Source of the DNA: Thiotrichaceae bacterium UBA973
GTDB taxonomy: Bacteria > Pseudomonadota > Gammaproteobacteria > Eutrophobiales > Eutrophobiaceae
Reading direction: 5' to 3'
DNA: 64,000 nt
Assembly (NCBI GenBank): GCA_002292815.1
Contig: DBBX01000014.1
Span: 1 to 64,000, forward strand
Position 1 is the first letter of the stretch. Every line of letters starts with the position of its first letter. The position numbers and the translations under genes are program-made. Under the pieces are notes generated by a model. The model made no database searches, was not told the DNA's origin, and saw only the letters and a program-made list of their open reading frames with translations. Of this stretch, positions 8,977 to 22,201 are shown in pieces.

Positions 8977-11130
8977 ATGAATGTCTATGAGTTACGGGCA
9001 TTGGCAAATTTGGAAAATATCTTATATGACACAAGAGTTATTCTGACCATGCCTGGTGGTATAGATGAACGTATTGTGATCGTTGATATTGATGAAAAAA
9101 GTTTGGCTGAGATTGGACGTTGGCCCTGGAATCGAATATATGTTGCGGAATTATTAGATAAATTAATTGGTCCTTACAATGTTACATTGGTTGGTTTTGA
9201 TGTTGTTTTTGCTGAACCAGATGAAAGCTCCGGGTTGAAAATTCTGCAAGAGCTGGGAAAGAATGAACTTGCTGATATAAAAGAATATCGCGATGTTGTC
9301 GCCGATCTGGAAAGTCAACTTGACTATGACAAACTATTATCAAAAAGCATTAAAAATCATCCTGTCGTAATGGGTTACTATTTTAATGATGCCATGACAT
9401 CAGCAGGTTCGACGATTACCGGAGTGTTACCCAAGCCTGCATTTCATCGAGACACCTTTGACAATAAAAATGTCCAGGCAAGAAGGGCAAGTGGCTACAA
9501 TGCAAATATTAAAATATTACAAGATGCTGCACTGGCGGCAGGTCATTTTTCTCCCTGGATTGATAATGATGGCGGTATTAGACGAATCCCGATGGTCATC
9601 GAATATCAGGGTAATTATTATGAATCGCTGTCATTAGTAATGGCAAGAGTGTTACTCGGCGTTGAACAGACAAAACCTGTTTTTGAAGAAGGCTATGATG
9701 CAGATTATGCGGCACTGGAAAAGTTGTCGTTGGAATATCTCGATATCCCGGTAGATAAAAATTTGCAAGCCATCATCCCCTATCGAGGCAAAGAAAGGAG
9801 TTTTCCCTATGTCTCTGCGACAGATGTAATCCATGGGCGTGTTGATAAAAAGATACTGCAAGATGCCGTTGTGCTGGTTGGTACAACCGCACCTGGCTTA
9901 TTTGACCTACGAACGACACCGGTGCAAAAACAATATGCCGGAGTAGAAATTCATGCCAATCTGATTGCCGGTATTCTCGATCAAAATATTAAACAAAGTC
10001 CTGCCTATGTTGATGGAATAGAATTCATTCAGTTATTGTTTATTGGTTGCCTACTCACATTGTTATTACCGCTACTCAGTCCCGTATCGGCTGCATTTGC
10101 AACCTTGTTAGTCAGTATGATTACAATTGTATTCAATATGATGTTCTGGCAATACGCTAATTGGGTCATGCCTTTAGCCGCAATTTTACTTCTGATCTTT
10201 ATGATCTTTATTGCCAATATGATATATGGTTTTTTTATCGAACGCCGGGGTAAACTTCAAATCGCATCGACCTTTGGTCAGTACATTCCACCGGATCTTA
10301 TTAATGAGATGAACTTTAACCCAGACTCTTATACCTTAGAGGCGGAGAATCGGGAAATGACGGTGCTGTTTTCCGATATCAGGGGTTTTACGACTATTTC
10401 TGAAGGATTAACGCCTGCGCAGTTATCAGAACTGATGAATGCTTATCTGACACCCATGACAAAAATCATTCATGAAAATCGTGGTACCATCGATAAATAT
10501 ATTGGTGATGCGGTCATGGCCTTCTGGGGTGCGCCATTGGAAAACCCGCAACATGCACGTCATGCTCTGAAGGCTTCGATGGATATGCTGGAACGCTTAA
10601 ATGCTCTCCGGCTAGAATTTATAGAACGTGGCTGGCCTGAGATACGTATTGGTGTAGGTTTACACACAGGCATGATGAGTGTTGGAAATATGGGTTCTGA
10701 ATTCCGTTTGTCTTATACCGTCTTGGGTGATGCGGTCAACCTGGGCTCGCGACTTGAAGGGCTGACCAAGAGTTATGGTGTCGAGCTTATTGTTAGCGAA
10801 ACAACTAAAGCTGCAGTACCTGAATATGTTTACCGTGAAATCGATATCGTCAAGGTGAAAGGTAAAGACAAGCCGATCGGCATTTATGAACCGATCGCGC
10901 TTGAAGAAGAAATAACTGAATCAGAATTAATCGAACTAAAAAAATCAGATGAAGCTATATCTGCTTATCGAAACCAGGATTGGGAGCGTGCCCGCTTACT
11001 ATTGCAGGAATTGCAGGGAGTGTCACCCGAAAGGAAACTCTACAGTATCTATCTTGAGCGTATTGATGATTTTATGAATTATCCGCCACCATCCGACTGG
11101 GATGGTGTTTTTGTACATACTACTAAATAA
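8977..11130 (+). CDS. CHASE2-domain adenylate/guanylate cyclase
   Basis: 717 residues from the first ATG of this frame; a TTG at 8941 is also possible and the intact gene probably began at 8888 in another frame. A periplasmic CHASE2 sensor domain (about 10-345) contains IVIVDIDEKSLAEIGRWPW and VGTTAPGLFDLRTTP. Three transmembrane helices follow (about 350-425). The class III cyclase domain (about 455-635) has metal-binding Asp in LFSDIRGFT, then DKYIGDAVMAFWGAP and TVLGDAVNLGSRLEG. The Lys and Thr at the purine-specifying positions favour ATP over GTP. It should make cAMP in response to an envelope cue. The reading frame is intact after 8977. Confidence 0.85.
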   Translation: MNVYELRALANLENILYDTRVILTMPGGIDERIVIVDIDEKSLAEIGRWPWNRIYVAELLDKLIGPYNVTLVGFDVVFAEPDESSGLKILQELGKNELADIKEYRDVVADLESQLDYDKLLSKSIKNHPVVMGYYFNDAMTSAGSTITGVLPKPAFHRDTFDNKNVQARRASGYNANIKILQDAALAAGHFSPWIDNDGGIRRIPMVIEYQGNYYESLSLVMARVLLGVEQTKPVFEEGYDADYAALEKLSLEYLDIPVDKNLQAIIPYRGKERSFPYVSATDVIHGRVDKKILQDAVVLVGTTAPGLFDLRTTPVQKQYAGVEIHANLIAGILDQNIKQSPAYVDGIEFIQLLFIGCLLTLLLPLLSPVSAAFATLLVSMITIVFNMMFWQYANWVMPLAAILLLIFMIFIANMIYGFFIERRGKLQIASTFGQYIPPDLINEMNFNPDSYTLEAENREMTVLFSDIRGFTTISEGLTPAQLSELMNAYLTPMTKIIHENRGTIDKYIGDAVMAFWGAPLENPQHARHALKASMDMLERLNALRLEFIERGWPEIRIGVGLHTGMMSVGNMGSEFRLSYTVLGDAVNLGSRLEGLTKSYGVELIVSETTKAAVPEYVYREIDIVKVKGKDKPIGIYEPIALEEEITESELIELKKSDEAISAYRNQDWERARLLLQELQGVSPERKLYSIYLERIDDFMNYPPPSDWDGVFVHTTK

Positions 11131-11250
11131 GCTGCTGGTCATAAAATTATGTGGATAGCTTATTCAGCACATTAACCGGATCGGTGTTCAGGATTATTTA
11201 TGAGATTAAACATTGTAGAATTTAATTCAAATTACAACTGTTATTAAACA

Positions 11251-12642
11251 ATGCAAGACACTCAAAATAATAATTCCTTGCAACGCATTACATTGATAAT
11301 GGTGTTGTTAAATGCGTTTACAACACCGTTGATGTTATCCGCAGTGAATGTTGCGTTACCTGCTATTGCTATTGATCTGTCAATGAATGCTGTGCTGCTA
11401 AGCTGGGTGCCTATGGCCTATCTGATGGCGAGTGCGATGTTTGTTTTAATCTTTGGTCGCATTGCCGATATGGTGGGACGAAAACGAATATTTTTGTTGG
11501 GCACAGCAAGCGTCATTGTTACTTCGTTAATCGCGGCCTTTGCGGTTAACGGCTCAATGTTAATTTCAGCGCGATTCCTACAGGGCGTTAGCGCGGCCAT
11601 GTTATATGCAACACAAGTCGCTATCGTTTCATCTGTCTTCCCACCAGCCAAACGCGGTCGAGCGATCGGCTTAACCGTATCAACAATCTATCTGGGCTTA
11701 ACGATTGGACCTCTCATAGGTGGATATGTTATTGATGCTTTTGGTTGGCGTGCGAGTTTCATGGTGCATATCCCATTGGCTGTGATGGTCTTGTTCGTTG
11801 GGTTGTTTTTTGTTAAGGGGGATTGGTCATCTGATGAACGTGGTAGTTTTGATTTTTTTGGTGCGATGCTTTATATCGTTTCGATATTAATTATTTGTAT
11901 TGCAGTTTCACATTTGCCATCAACTTTAAGTTATATTTTATTAGCATTGTCATTATTTGGTTTTACTTTTTTCTTTCTATTCGAGAGAATTCATAAACAC
12001 CCGATATTTAATGTTAGTTTATTTTTTACCAATCGAATTTTTACGTTTTCCTGTTTAGCCTCATTAATCATTTATACAGCAACGTTTGCTAACGTAGTTC
12101 AGGTCAGTCTTTATCTTCAATATTTGAAAGGATTATCCGCAGCATCTGCGGGAATGATAATGATGTGTCAGCCTTTAACTATGGCTATTTTTTCTCCAAT
12201 AGCAGGTCGCTTGTCAGATAAAATTGAACCACGCTATCTAGCTACAGCAGGTATGGCTGTGAGTTGTGGTGGTCTATTGTTACTTTCAAGTATACAAATT
12301 GATTCAAGCTTGAATTATCTAATTGGCGCTTTGGTAATAACGGGTTTTGGCTTTAGTTTGTTTTCATCACCTAATGTTAGTGCCATTATGGGTTCGGTCG
12401 AAAAGCGTTCTTTCGGCAGTGCTAATGGGGTGATGGCAACAATGCGTATTTTTGGTCAGATGACCAGTATGGTGTTAGTGACTTTGGTATTTGCCTTGGT
12501 CATTGGGCCGGTAGAGATAGATGTTTCAAATTATGATGCATTAGAAAAGGCGATTCGTTTAACATTCTCTATTGCCGCATGTTTATGTTTGCCGGGGCTT
12601 TATTTTTCTGTTGCCAGAGGTAAAAGACAAGCCGTTACCTAA
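11251..12642 (+). CDS. MFS transporter, DHA2-like drug/proton antiporter
   Basis: 463 residues with about 12-14 hydrophobic helices. DHA2-type signatures are visible: NVALPAIAIDLSMNAVLLSWV in the first helices, the loop motif GRIADMVGRKRIFLLG (motif A) and LGLTIGPLIGGYVIDAFGWR (motif C, antiporter). It should export hydrophobic compounds against protons; the substrate is unknown. No regulator or membrane-fusion partner is adjacent, which is unusual for EmrB-like pumps. Its stop overlaps by 4 bp the 3' end of the convergent ycgL. Confidence 0.88.
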   Translation: MQDTQNNNSLQRITLIMVLLNAFTTPLMLSAVNVALPAIAIDLSMNAVLLSWVPMAYLMASAMFVLIFGRIADMVGRKRIFLLGTASVIVTSLIAAFAVNGSMLISARFLQGVSAAMLYATQVAIVSSVFPPAKRGRAIGLTVSTIYLGLTIGPLIGGYVIDAFGWRASFMVHIPLAVMVLFVGLFFVKGDWSSDERGSFDFFGAMLYIVSILIICIAVSHLPSTLSYILLALSLFGFTFFFLFERIHKHPIFNVSLFFTNRIFTFSCLASLIIYTATFANVVQVSLYLQYLKGLSAASAGMIMMCQPLTMAIFSPIAGRLSDKIEPRYLATAGMAVSCGGLLLLSSIQIDSSLNYLIGALVITGFGFSLFSSPNVSAIMGSVEKRSFGSANGVMATMRIFGQMTSMVLVTLVFALVIGPVEIDVSNYDALEKAIRLTFSIAACLCLPGLYFSVARGKRQAVT

Positions 12643-12908
12643 TCACCTCGGTACAGGTCAGGGCTTAATAGATCCGGTGGCATTTGTAAGTGATAACCTT
12701 TTTCTTCCAGGTTTTTTATGACCTCGTTCACATCTTCGCGAGCTAATTTTCTTTCGGGCGTTAACTCAAGATCTATTGCATGAGTCAGTTCCTTGACCAT
12801 TTTGATTAATTCTTCAGGCAGGTCATTACTAGTCTTGTCTTCATGGATGTACAAGTACATACCGTCTTGTTTGGAACAACGATATATTTTGCAATTAATT
12901 TTAGTCAT
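12639..12908 (-). CDS. ycgL: YcgL domain-containing protein
   Basis: 89 residues. CKIYRCSKQDGMYLYIHEDK, LPEELIKMV, ERKLAREDVNEVIKNLEEKG and YHLQMPP reproduce the YcgL family pattern, a small cytoplasmic alpha/beta protein almost restricted to gammaproteobacteria and of unknown role. The fold is known from E. coli YcgL; no catalytic residues are obvious. It lies downstream of fhs on the same strand, but a strong stem-loop separates the two. Confidence 0.9.
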   Translation of the reverse strand: MTKINCKIYRCSKQDGMYLYIHEDKTSNDLPEELIKMVKELTHAIDLELTPERKLAREDVNEVIKNLEEKGYHLQMPPDLLSPDLYRGD

Positions 12909-12925
12909 AGTAATAGTTGTAATAG

Positions 12926-12950
12926 GTTAAGGGCGCATAGCGCCCTTAAC
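12926..12950 (-). terminator. Perfect 11-bp stem-loop between fhs and ycgL
   Basis: GTTAAGGGCGC pairs completely with GCGCCCTTAAC around a three-base loop. It lies 32 bp past the fhs stop on the - strand, so it probably ends or protects the fhs transcript. A clear T-tract is missing. Confidence 0.55.
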
Positions 12951-12982
12951 AATTTAAGCAGATTTTAAGTCAAATATGCGAG

Positions 12983-14656
12983 TTAGAACAAACCAGTAAT
13001 ATTGCCATTGTCATCTATATCAATGCGTTCCGCCGCAGGTACTTTGGGTAGGCCTGGCATGGTCATCATATTACCGCAGATAGCAACAATAAAGCCTGCC
13101 CCGTTAGCAAGGCGAACTTCACTGACATGGACGTTATGGCCACTTGGCGCACCAATTGCCGTTGGATCAGTTGAAAAGGACATCTGTGTTTTAGCCATAC
13201 AAATCGGATAAGAACCGTATTCCTCATTCCAGTCGGCTAATTGCACTTTGACTTTTGGGTCATAGGATACAGATGCTGCGCCATAAATCTTGGTTGATAT
13301 TGCTTCTATCTTCTCTGTCAGAGAGGCATCGTCTTCATAAACATATTTGTGTGTGCCCGGATTATTATCAACGACATCCACTACGGCATTAGCCAAGTCT
13401 TCTGCCCCCGCGCCGCCATCGGCCCAGTGTTTAGAAACAACGGCCGTTGCACCTAGTGATTCACAACGCTTCATCAACATATCAACTTCTGCATCGGTAT
13501 CCAGCGTGAAATGGTTTAAACAAACAACACATGGCAAGCCATAGACTTCATTGATGTTTTTAATATGGCGTTCCATATTGACCATTCCCTTATCAAGGGC
13601 TTCAAGGTTTTCATTGTTGAGATCTGCCTTGGCAACACCACCGTGATATTTCATGGCACGAATAGTGGCAACTAGTACAATCGCAGCCGGTTTTAGACCC
13701 GCCATACGGGACTTGATATCGATAAATTTTTCAGCGCCCAAGTCAGCGCCAAAACCACCTTCAGTAACAACATAATCGGCAAGCTTCAGTCCGGTCTTTG
13801 TTGCGGTTACGGTGTTACAACCATGAGCGATATTTGCGAATGGACCACCATGGATAATGGCGATATTGTTTTCCAGAGTTTGAACCATGTTGGGATTGAT
13901 TGCGTCTTTTAACAGTGCAGCCATAGAACCTTGTGCATTCAGATCACGCGCGTAGATTGCTGTTTTATTATCACGCTTATAACCAATAAGAATACGACCA
14001 AGACGTTCTTTCAAATCTTTGCGGCTGGTCGCCAGACAGAGTATAGCCATGATTTCAGAGGCAACAACAATGTCAAAACCATCTTCTCGTAGATAACCAT
14101 TCGCAGGTCCGCCTTGGCCAACTGTGATCTTACGCAGGGCACGATCATTCATATCAACGACACGCTTCCATTGGATGCGGCGTGGGTCGATGCCAAGTTC
14201 ATTACCATGATTGATATGGTTATCAATCATGGCAGCGAGTAGGGCATGGGCAACACCAATGGCATGGAAGTCACCAGTAAAATGCAGATTGATGTCTTCC
14301 ATTGGGACGACTTGTGAATAACCGCCACCAGCCGCACCGCCTTTCATGCCAAAGCAAGGCCCCAATGAGGGTTCTCTGAGACACATAATGGCCTTTTTAC
14401 CAATGCGGTTTAGTGCATCACCCAGACCTACAGTCGTTGTAGTTTTCCCTTCGCCAGCAGGAGTCGGACTGACAGCCGTAACCAAGATGAGCTTGCCATC
14501 TTCTTTATCTTTAAGAGTGTCTATATAGTTGAGTGATAATTTTGCTTTATAGTGACCATAAGGCTCGAGATGCTCACTTGCTATTCCATATTGATCTGCC
14601 GCCAGATCAACAATACGTTTCATTTTTGCCTTTTGAGCAATTTCAATATCAGACAT
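12983..14656 (-). CDS. fhs: Formate--tetrahydrofolate ligase
   Basis: 557 residues from the ATG at 14656, chosen because GGAGGG lies just upstream; an in-frame TTG at 14668 would swallow that ribosome binding site. It makes 10-formyl-THF from formate, THF and ATP. The P-loop [18 protein letters not shown] (about 63-80), [20 protein letters not shown] and [14 protein letters not shown] are diagnostic. It is often found in organisms that assimilate or detoxify formate, complementing GlyA and folate enzymes. Monocistronic, divergent from the ClC gene. Confidence 0.97.
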   Translation of the reverse strand: MSDIEIAQKAKMKRIVDLAADQYGIASEHLEPYGHYKAKLSLNYIDTLKDKEDGKLILVTAVSPTPAGEGKTTTTVGLGDALNRIGKKAIMCLREPSLGPCFGMKGGAAGGGYSQVVPMEDINLHFTGDFHAIGVAHALLAAMIDNHINHGNELGIDPRRIQWKRVVDMNDRALRKITVGQGGPANGYLREDGFDIVVASEIMAILCLATSRKDLKERLGRILIGYKRDNKTAIYARDLNAQGSMAALLKDAINPNMVQTLENNIAIIHGGPFANIAHGCNTVTATKTGLKLADYVVTEGGFGADLGAEKFIDIKSRMAGLKPAAIVLVATIRAMKYHGGVAKADLNNENLEALDKGMVNMERHIKNINEVYGLPCVVCLNHFTLDTDAEVDMLMKRCESLGATAVVSKHWADGGAGAEDLANAVVDVVDNNPGTHKYVYEDDASLTEKIEAISTKIYGAASVSYDPKVKVQLADWNEEYGSYPICMAKTQMSFSTDPTAIGAPSGHNVHVSEVRLANGAGFIVAICGNMMTMPGLPKVPAAERIDIDDNGNITGLF

Positions 14657-14856
14657 TACGCCCTCCAAAATATAATAAAATAAATAAAGTTATAAAAATT
14701 CTGTTAAAACGCTCTCGGTTTATTATTTTTTTATATTGAGAACGATGCTGTTTTTTTATTGTTATGCAGCGTATAAATATCTACTAATCAAACTTGTTAC
14801 TTACTTAACTACTCAATTTAATACAGGGGTTTTCTATAAATATCCTGCTGGAATAT

Positions 14857-16563
14857 TTGATACGTACCCGTAGTCTATTAGCCGGGACGCGAGCGTTATT
14901 TGCGCTTTCATTACTAGGTTTAACCACTGGTATTATAGCTGGTTCAGTGATCGTATTATTTCGGTTTAGTACTGAATATTCACAAATATTATTATTGCCC
15001 GGAGCAGATCCCGAAAATTACGAAGCTTTAACTTGGCAGATGCGCTTAGTGTTTACCACTGCCGGTGGACTGTTCCTGGGCTTGTTGTTTTATTTTGTTT
15101 CACGCGTTCCACTTCGGATTGGCGTAATTCATGTACTCGAACGACTTGCCTACAACGAGGGTAATTTACCACTAAAGAATCTGATACTGCAATTTATTGG
15201 CGGTTGTGTGGCTATTATTTCTGGTCAATCCATTGGCAGAGAAGGTCCAAGCGTGCATTTGGGTGCCGCCAGCGCCAGCTTAATGGGGCAAACCTTACAT
15301 TTGCCTAATAATAGTATTCGCACCTTGGTCGCTTGTGGTGCGGCGGCCGGTATTGCTGCTTCTTTCAATACGCCTCTCGCAGGAGTGATTTTTGCGATGG
15401 AAGTTATCCTAATGGAATATACGATAGTCGGCTTTACCCCCGTAATATTAGCTGCTGTCAGTGCTACCGTTATGTCCCGGCTGGTATTTGACACGGAACC
15501 CTTGATTACCGTGCATGTGGTTGAACTCAATTCATTTTTAGAATTACCCATTATAGTCATAATGGGATTATTTATTGGTGCACTAGCTGCAGGACTAATA
15601 CGTTTGACGGGCATATTGACAAAATTCGGGCAGCGTTTTGATATCTGGTTGAGAATGTCACTAGCGGGTTTTGGTGTAGGATTAATTGCAATAGTCAGTC
15701 CAGAGATTATGGGAATCGGTTACGATACTGTCGATGCAGCACTTTTGGGTCAACTCGGTATCCCAATATTAATTTTGATCTTATTGACTAAAATGCTGGC
15801 AACAGCACTTTGTGTGGGGTTCAGTATTCCAGCAGGCTTAATTGGACCTGCAATTTTTATCGGCGCCATGGCGGGCGGTATTATTGGTGTGCTGGTAAAA
15901 CACTTCACCACAAATCTCTCTGAAGTAAGTCTTTATGTCATGCTAGGCATGGGCGCGATGATGAGCGCCACATTACAGGCACCATTAGCGGCCTTATTGG
16001 CCTTGCTTGAATTAACGGGAAATCAAAATATTATCTTTCCGGCGATGCTGGCGGTTGTTAGTTCAAACCTGTCAGCGCGTGAATTGTTTAAAAGTGATTC
16101 CATATTTCTATCTCAATTCAGAATTTTTGGCCTCGATTATCGGAATGATCCGATAGCTCAGTCTCTAAGACGAATAGGTGTTGAGTCTGTGCTAAATAAG
16201 GCTTATGTGATGACCGAGCCGGTGATACAACGGAACGTTGCGATTAATCATCTCAAAGAAGCGCCAGACTGGTTAATAATCCGGCGTGAAGAGGGCAATC
16301 AGTTGATGCCAGCAACCGATTTGGCGCGTAATCTAGAAGAAACGAATGACGAGGAAATTGTACTACTGGAAATTCCAGCTAAACGTCGACAATTGGCCAA
16401 GGTGAGCATTGAATCCACTTTGCAGCACGCACAGCAGCAAATAAATGACACAGATGCAGAAGCATTGTATGTGACCCGGAAATTAGGTCCATCAGCCGAC
16501 CGTATTTACGGGATTATTACTCAGGAAGATATTGAAAAACATTATCGGGTTGTTAGCCATTAA
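14857..16563 (+). CDS. ClC-family chloride channel / H+:Cl- exchanger
   Basis: 568 residues. The start is probably TTG at 14857 (GGAA upstream); no ATG exists before the first helices. About a dozen helices carry the ClC selectivity motifs: GQSIGREGPSVHLGA with the gating Glu, GAAAGIAASFNTPLAGVIFAME and SIPAGLIGPAIFIGAMAGG. After about residue 430 there is a cytoplasmic tail of about 140 residues resembling a degenerate CBS pair, ending YGIITQEDIEKHYR. It moves chloride across the inner membrane. Whether it is channel or exchanger is not decided here. Confidence 0.92.
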   Translation: MIRTRSLLAGTRALFALSLLGLTTGIIAGSVIVLFRFSTEYSQILLLPGADPENYEALTWQMRLVFTTAGGLFLGLLFYFVSRVPLRIGVIHVLERLAYNEGNLPLKNLILQFIGGCVAIISGQSIGREGPSVHLGAASASLMGQTLHLPNNSIRTLVACGAAAGIAASFNTPLAGVIFAMEVILMEYTIVGFTPVILAAVSATVMSRLVFDTEPLITVHVVELNSFLELPIIVIMGLFIGALAAGLIRLTGILTKFGQRFDIWLRMSLAGFGVGLIAIVSPEIMGIGYDTVDAALLGQLGIPILILILLTKMLATALCVGFSIPAGLIGPAIFIGAMAGGIIGVLVKHFTTNLSEVSLYVMLGMGAMMSATLQAPLAALLALLELTGNQNIIFPAMLAVVSSNLSARELFKSDSIFLSQFRIFGLDYRNDPIAQSLRRIGVESVLNKAYVMTEPVIQRNVAINHLKEAPDWLIIRREEGNQLMPATDLARNLEETNDEEIVLLEIPAKRRQLAKVSIESTLQHAQQQINDTDAEALYVTRKLGPSADRIYGIITQEDIEKHYRVVSH

Positions 16564-16736
16564 GCTGAAATAAGCGTTTCCGGGTTATCGTGTTTTGAAG
16601 TGTCATTAGTGCATTTCTATGATGGTGTCTTAGCTCTGATTCTGTTAGCATTATTTCCCCTGAATATGATGCTATTTAGGCTATTTTTTACCCTACAAAT
16701 CGGTTTATTTAAACCGGGCAATGCTTCTCCCTCTAA

Positions 16737-19215
<2,479 letters not shown>

Positions 19216-19242
19216 CTAAAGTAAATTCGTAATGGAGAGTAA

Positions 19243-20529
<1,287 letters not shown>

Positions 20530-20560
20530 TTTAATTTTTAATGTGGGTTTGACACAATAA

Positions 20561-20857
20561 ATGAAACTGACGACTGCTCTTTTCGTTATATTGCTAATAC
20601 TATTACAGTATCGGCTATGGTCCGGTAATGGCAGTTTGACCGAAGTACATCATCTTCAGGATCAAATTAGCAAAGTCGAGCAAGAAAATGAAAACCTCAA
20701 AGAACGAAATTTATCTTTAGCAGCAGAAGTCCATGATCTTAAACAAGGCCATGAAGCGATTGAAGAACGCGCACGAAGTGAGATGGGAATGATAAAACAC
20801 GATGAAACATTTTATCAAATTGTAGATTATTCAGCTTCTCATACAAATTCAAATTAA
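20561..20857 (+). CDS. ftsB: Cell division protein FtsB
   Basis: 98 residues. One N-terminal transmembrane helix (about 3-20) with the conserved LQYRLWSGNGSL just after it, then a periplasmic coiled coil (about 30-75) rich in Glu/Leu/Lys, then ARSEMGMIKHDETFYQIV, the typical FtsB tail. It bridges FtsL and FtsQ in the divisome. It sits between eno and ispD, its usual place, with 31 bp after eno and 5 bp before ispD. Confidence 0.95.
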   Translation: MKLTTALFVILLILLQYRLWSGNGSLTEVHHLQDQISKVEQENENLKERNLSLAAEVHDLKQGHEAIEERARSEMGMIKHDETFYQIVDYSASHTNSN

Positions 20858-20862
20858 ATCGT

Positions 20863-21564
20863 ATGTCAGATAGTCCAAAATACTGGGTAGTGATTCCTGC
20901 TGCGGGAGTGGGTTCACGTATGGGCGTGGATAAACCAAAACAGTATATTTTGCTCAATAATAAAACAATTATTGAGCATACAATTGAATGTTTTATTCAT
21001 CGTGAAGAAATAGAAAAGATAATTGTAGCAATATCAAAAGAAGATGAATTGTGGCCAACATTGGCAATTTCTAATCATGATAAAATAGTGACAGCGCCCG
21101 GCGGGGAAGAACGTTACCAGTCAGTGTTAAATAGTTTACAGGCGCTATCTGGCAAAGCGGAAGATAGTGATTGGGTTATGGTACATGATGCAGCCAGACC
21201 TTGTCTGAACCAGTCAGCGATAGACCGACTGATTATTGAATTACGGACACATGAAGTCGGAGGGATTCTGGCAATGCCTTGCCGGGATACTATGAAACGC
21301 GCAAATGATGCTGGTGAAATAGATGAAACGGTAGATCGCGAATCACTTTGGCATGCACAAACACCACAGATGTTTAAATATGGGAAGCTTTTGTCGTCTA
21401 TTGAAGACGCGCTCAAGAATAAAACAGTTGTAACAGATGAATCTATGGCAATGGAAAGAATGGGTTTTAAGCCAATGTTAGTTCATGGACACCAGGAAAA
21501 CATGAAACTAACCCATAAAGATGATCTTGAATCACTAAAAATGTACCTAGATAGGGTGATATAA
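20863..21564 (+). CDS. ispD: 2-C-methyl-D-erythritol 4-phosphate cytidylyltransferase
   Basis: 233 residues. Third step of the non-mevalonate isoprenoid pathway: couples MEP with CTP. The nucleotide-binding start [19 protein letters not shown], the [13 protein letters not shown] segment, VHDAARPCL and the C-terminal [12 protein letters not shown] are diagnostic. It depends on CTP from PyrG, encoded upstream in the same run. Followed after 4 bp by ispF, so translation is likely coupled. Confidence 0.97.
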   Translation: MSDSPKYWVVIPAAGVGSRMGVDKPKQYILLNNKTIIEHTIECFIHREEIEKIIVAISKEDELWPTLAISNHDKIVTAPGGEERYQSVLNSLQALSGKAEDSDWVMVHDAARPCLNQSAIDRLIIELRTHEVGGILAMPCRDTMKRANDAGEIDETVDRESLWHAQTPQMFKYGKLLSSIEDALKNKTVVTDESMAMERMGFKPMLVHGHQENMKLTHKDDLESLKMYLDRVI

Positions 21565-21568
21565 AAAA

Positions 21569-22042
21569 ATGCGAATTGGACATGGTTACGATACTCATCG
21601 TCTTGTTGAAGGCAGATCTTTAATCTTAGGTGGTGTGACTATTCCTTACGAAAAAGGTCTGGAAGGACATTCTGATGCAGATGCGGTAATACATGCTCTA
21701 TGCGATGCGATTCTCGGAGCTATGTGTTTAGGTGATATTGGATCACATTTTCCGGATACAGATCCAGAATTAAAAAATATTGATAGCCGGATTTTGTTAC
21801 AGCAAGTTTATGATTTAATGAAAAAAAATAAATTTGTGTTGGGTAATGCAGACATAACTATTTTGGCACAAGCACCAAAGATGGCTGACCATATTTCTTT
21901 AATGCAAAAAAATCTTTCTACAGATCTTGATGTAAAAATCACAGATATAAATATTAAAGCGACAACGACAGAAAAAATGGGTTTTGTTGGTCGTGGCGAA
22001 GGCATTGCTGTCTATGCTGTCGTTTTAATATCTACTTCATAA
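21569..22042 (+). CDS. ispF: 2-C-methyl-D-erythritol 2,4-cyclodiphosphate synthase
   Basis: 157 residues. Cyclises the IspE product to MEcPP in isoprenoid synthesis. The zinc-site motif GHGYDTHRL at the N terminus, [30 protein letters not shown] and [18 protein letters not shown] match the family over its full length. It ends the pyrG-to-ispF run; the next gene, the DSF synthase, is 159 bp away and probably separately controlled. Confidence 0.97.
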   Translation: MRIGHGYDTHRLVEGRSLILGGVTIPYEKGLEGHSDADAVIHALCDAILGAMCLGDIGSHFPDTDPELKNIDSRILLQQVYDLMKKNKFVLGNADITILAQAPKMADHISLMQKNLSTDLDVKITDINIKATTTEKMGFVGRGEGIAVYAVVLISTS

Positions 22043-22122
22043 TCATTTCATAAATTCTTCTCTTTCAAATTTCATTTTAGTCTTTTAAGTTTGATCTATC
22101 GTTAAGCGATTTTGAATCATCG

Positions 22123-22142
22123 CATGTTCATTAATAAACATG
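22123..22142. promoter_or_regulatory. 20-bp near-perfect palindrome upstream of the DSF synthase gene
   Basis: CATGTT-C-ATTAAT-A-AACATG matches its own reverse complement at 18 of 20 positions (only the two bases flanking the ATTAAT centre differ). It is centred about 70 bp before the ATG at 22202. Dimeric repressors or activators commonly bind such sites, so it is a candidate operator; no binding protein can be named. Confidence 0.5.
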
Positions 22143-22201
22143 TTTAAATGGTTTTCCATTCAATTAACTAAATCAGTAAGTCAAACAAAACGGAGATTAC
22201 T

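Noticed and set aside
16701..16716. Inverted repeat CGGTTTA/TAAACCG upstream of pyrG
   Set aside because: Seven-base arms with a two-base centre; short, no T-tract and not placed at an evident promoter. Chance is likely in AT-rich DNA.
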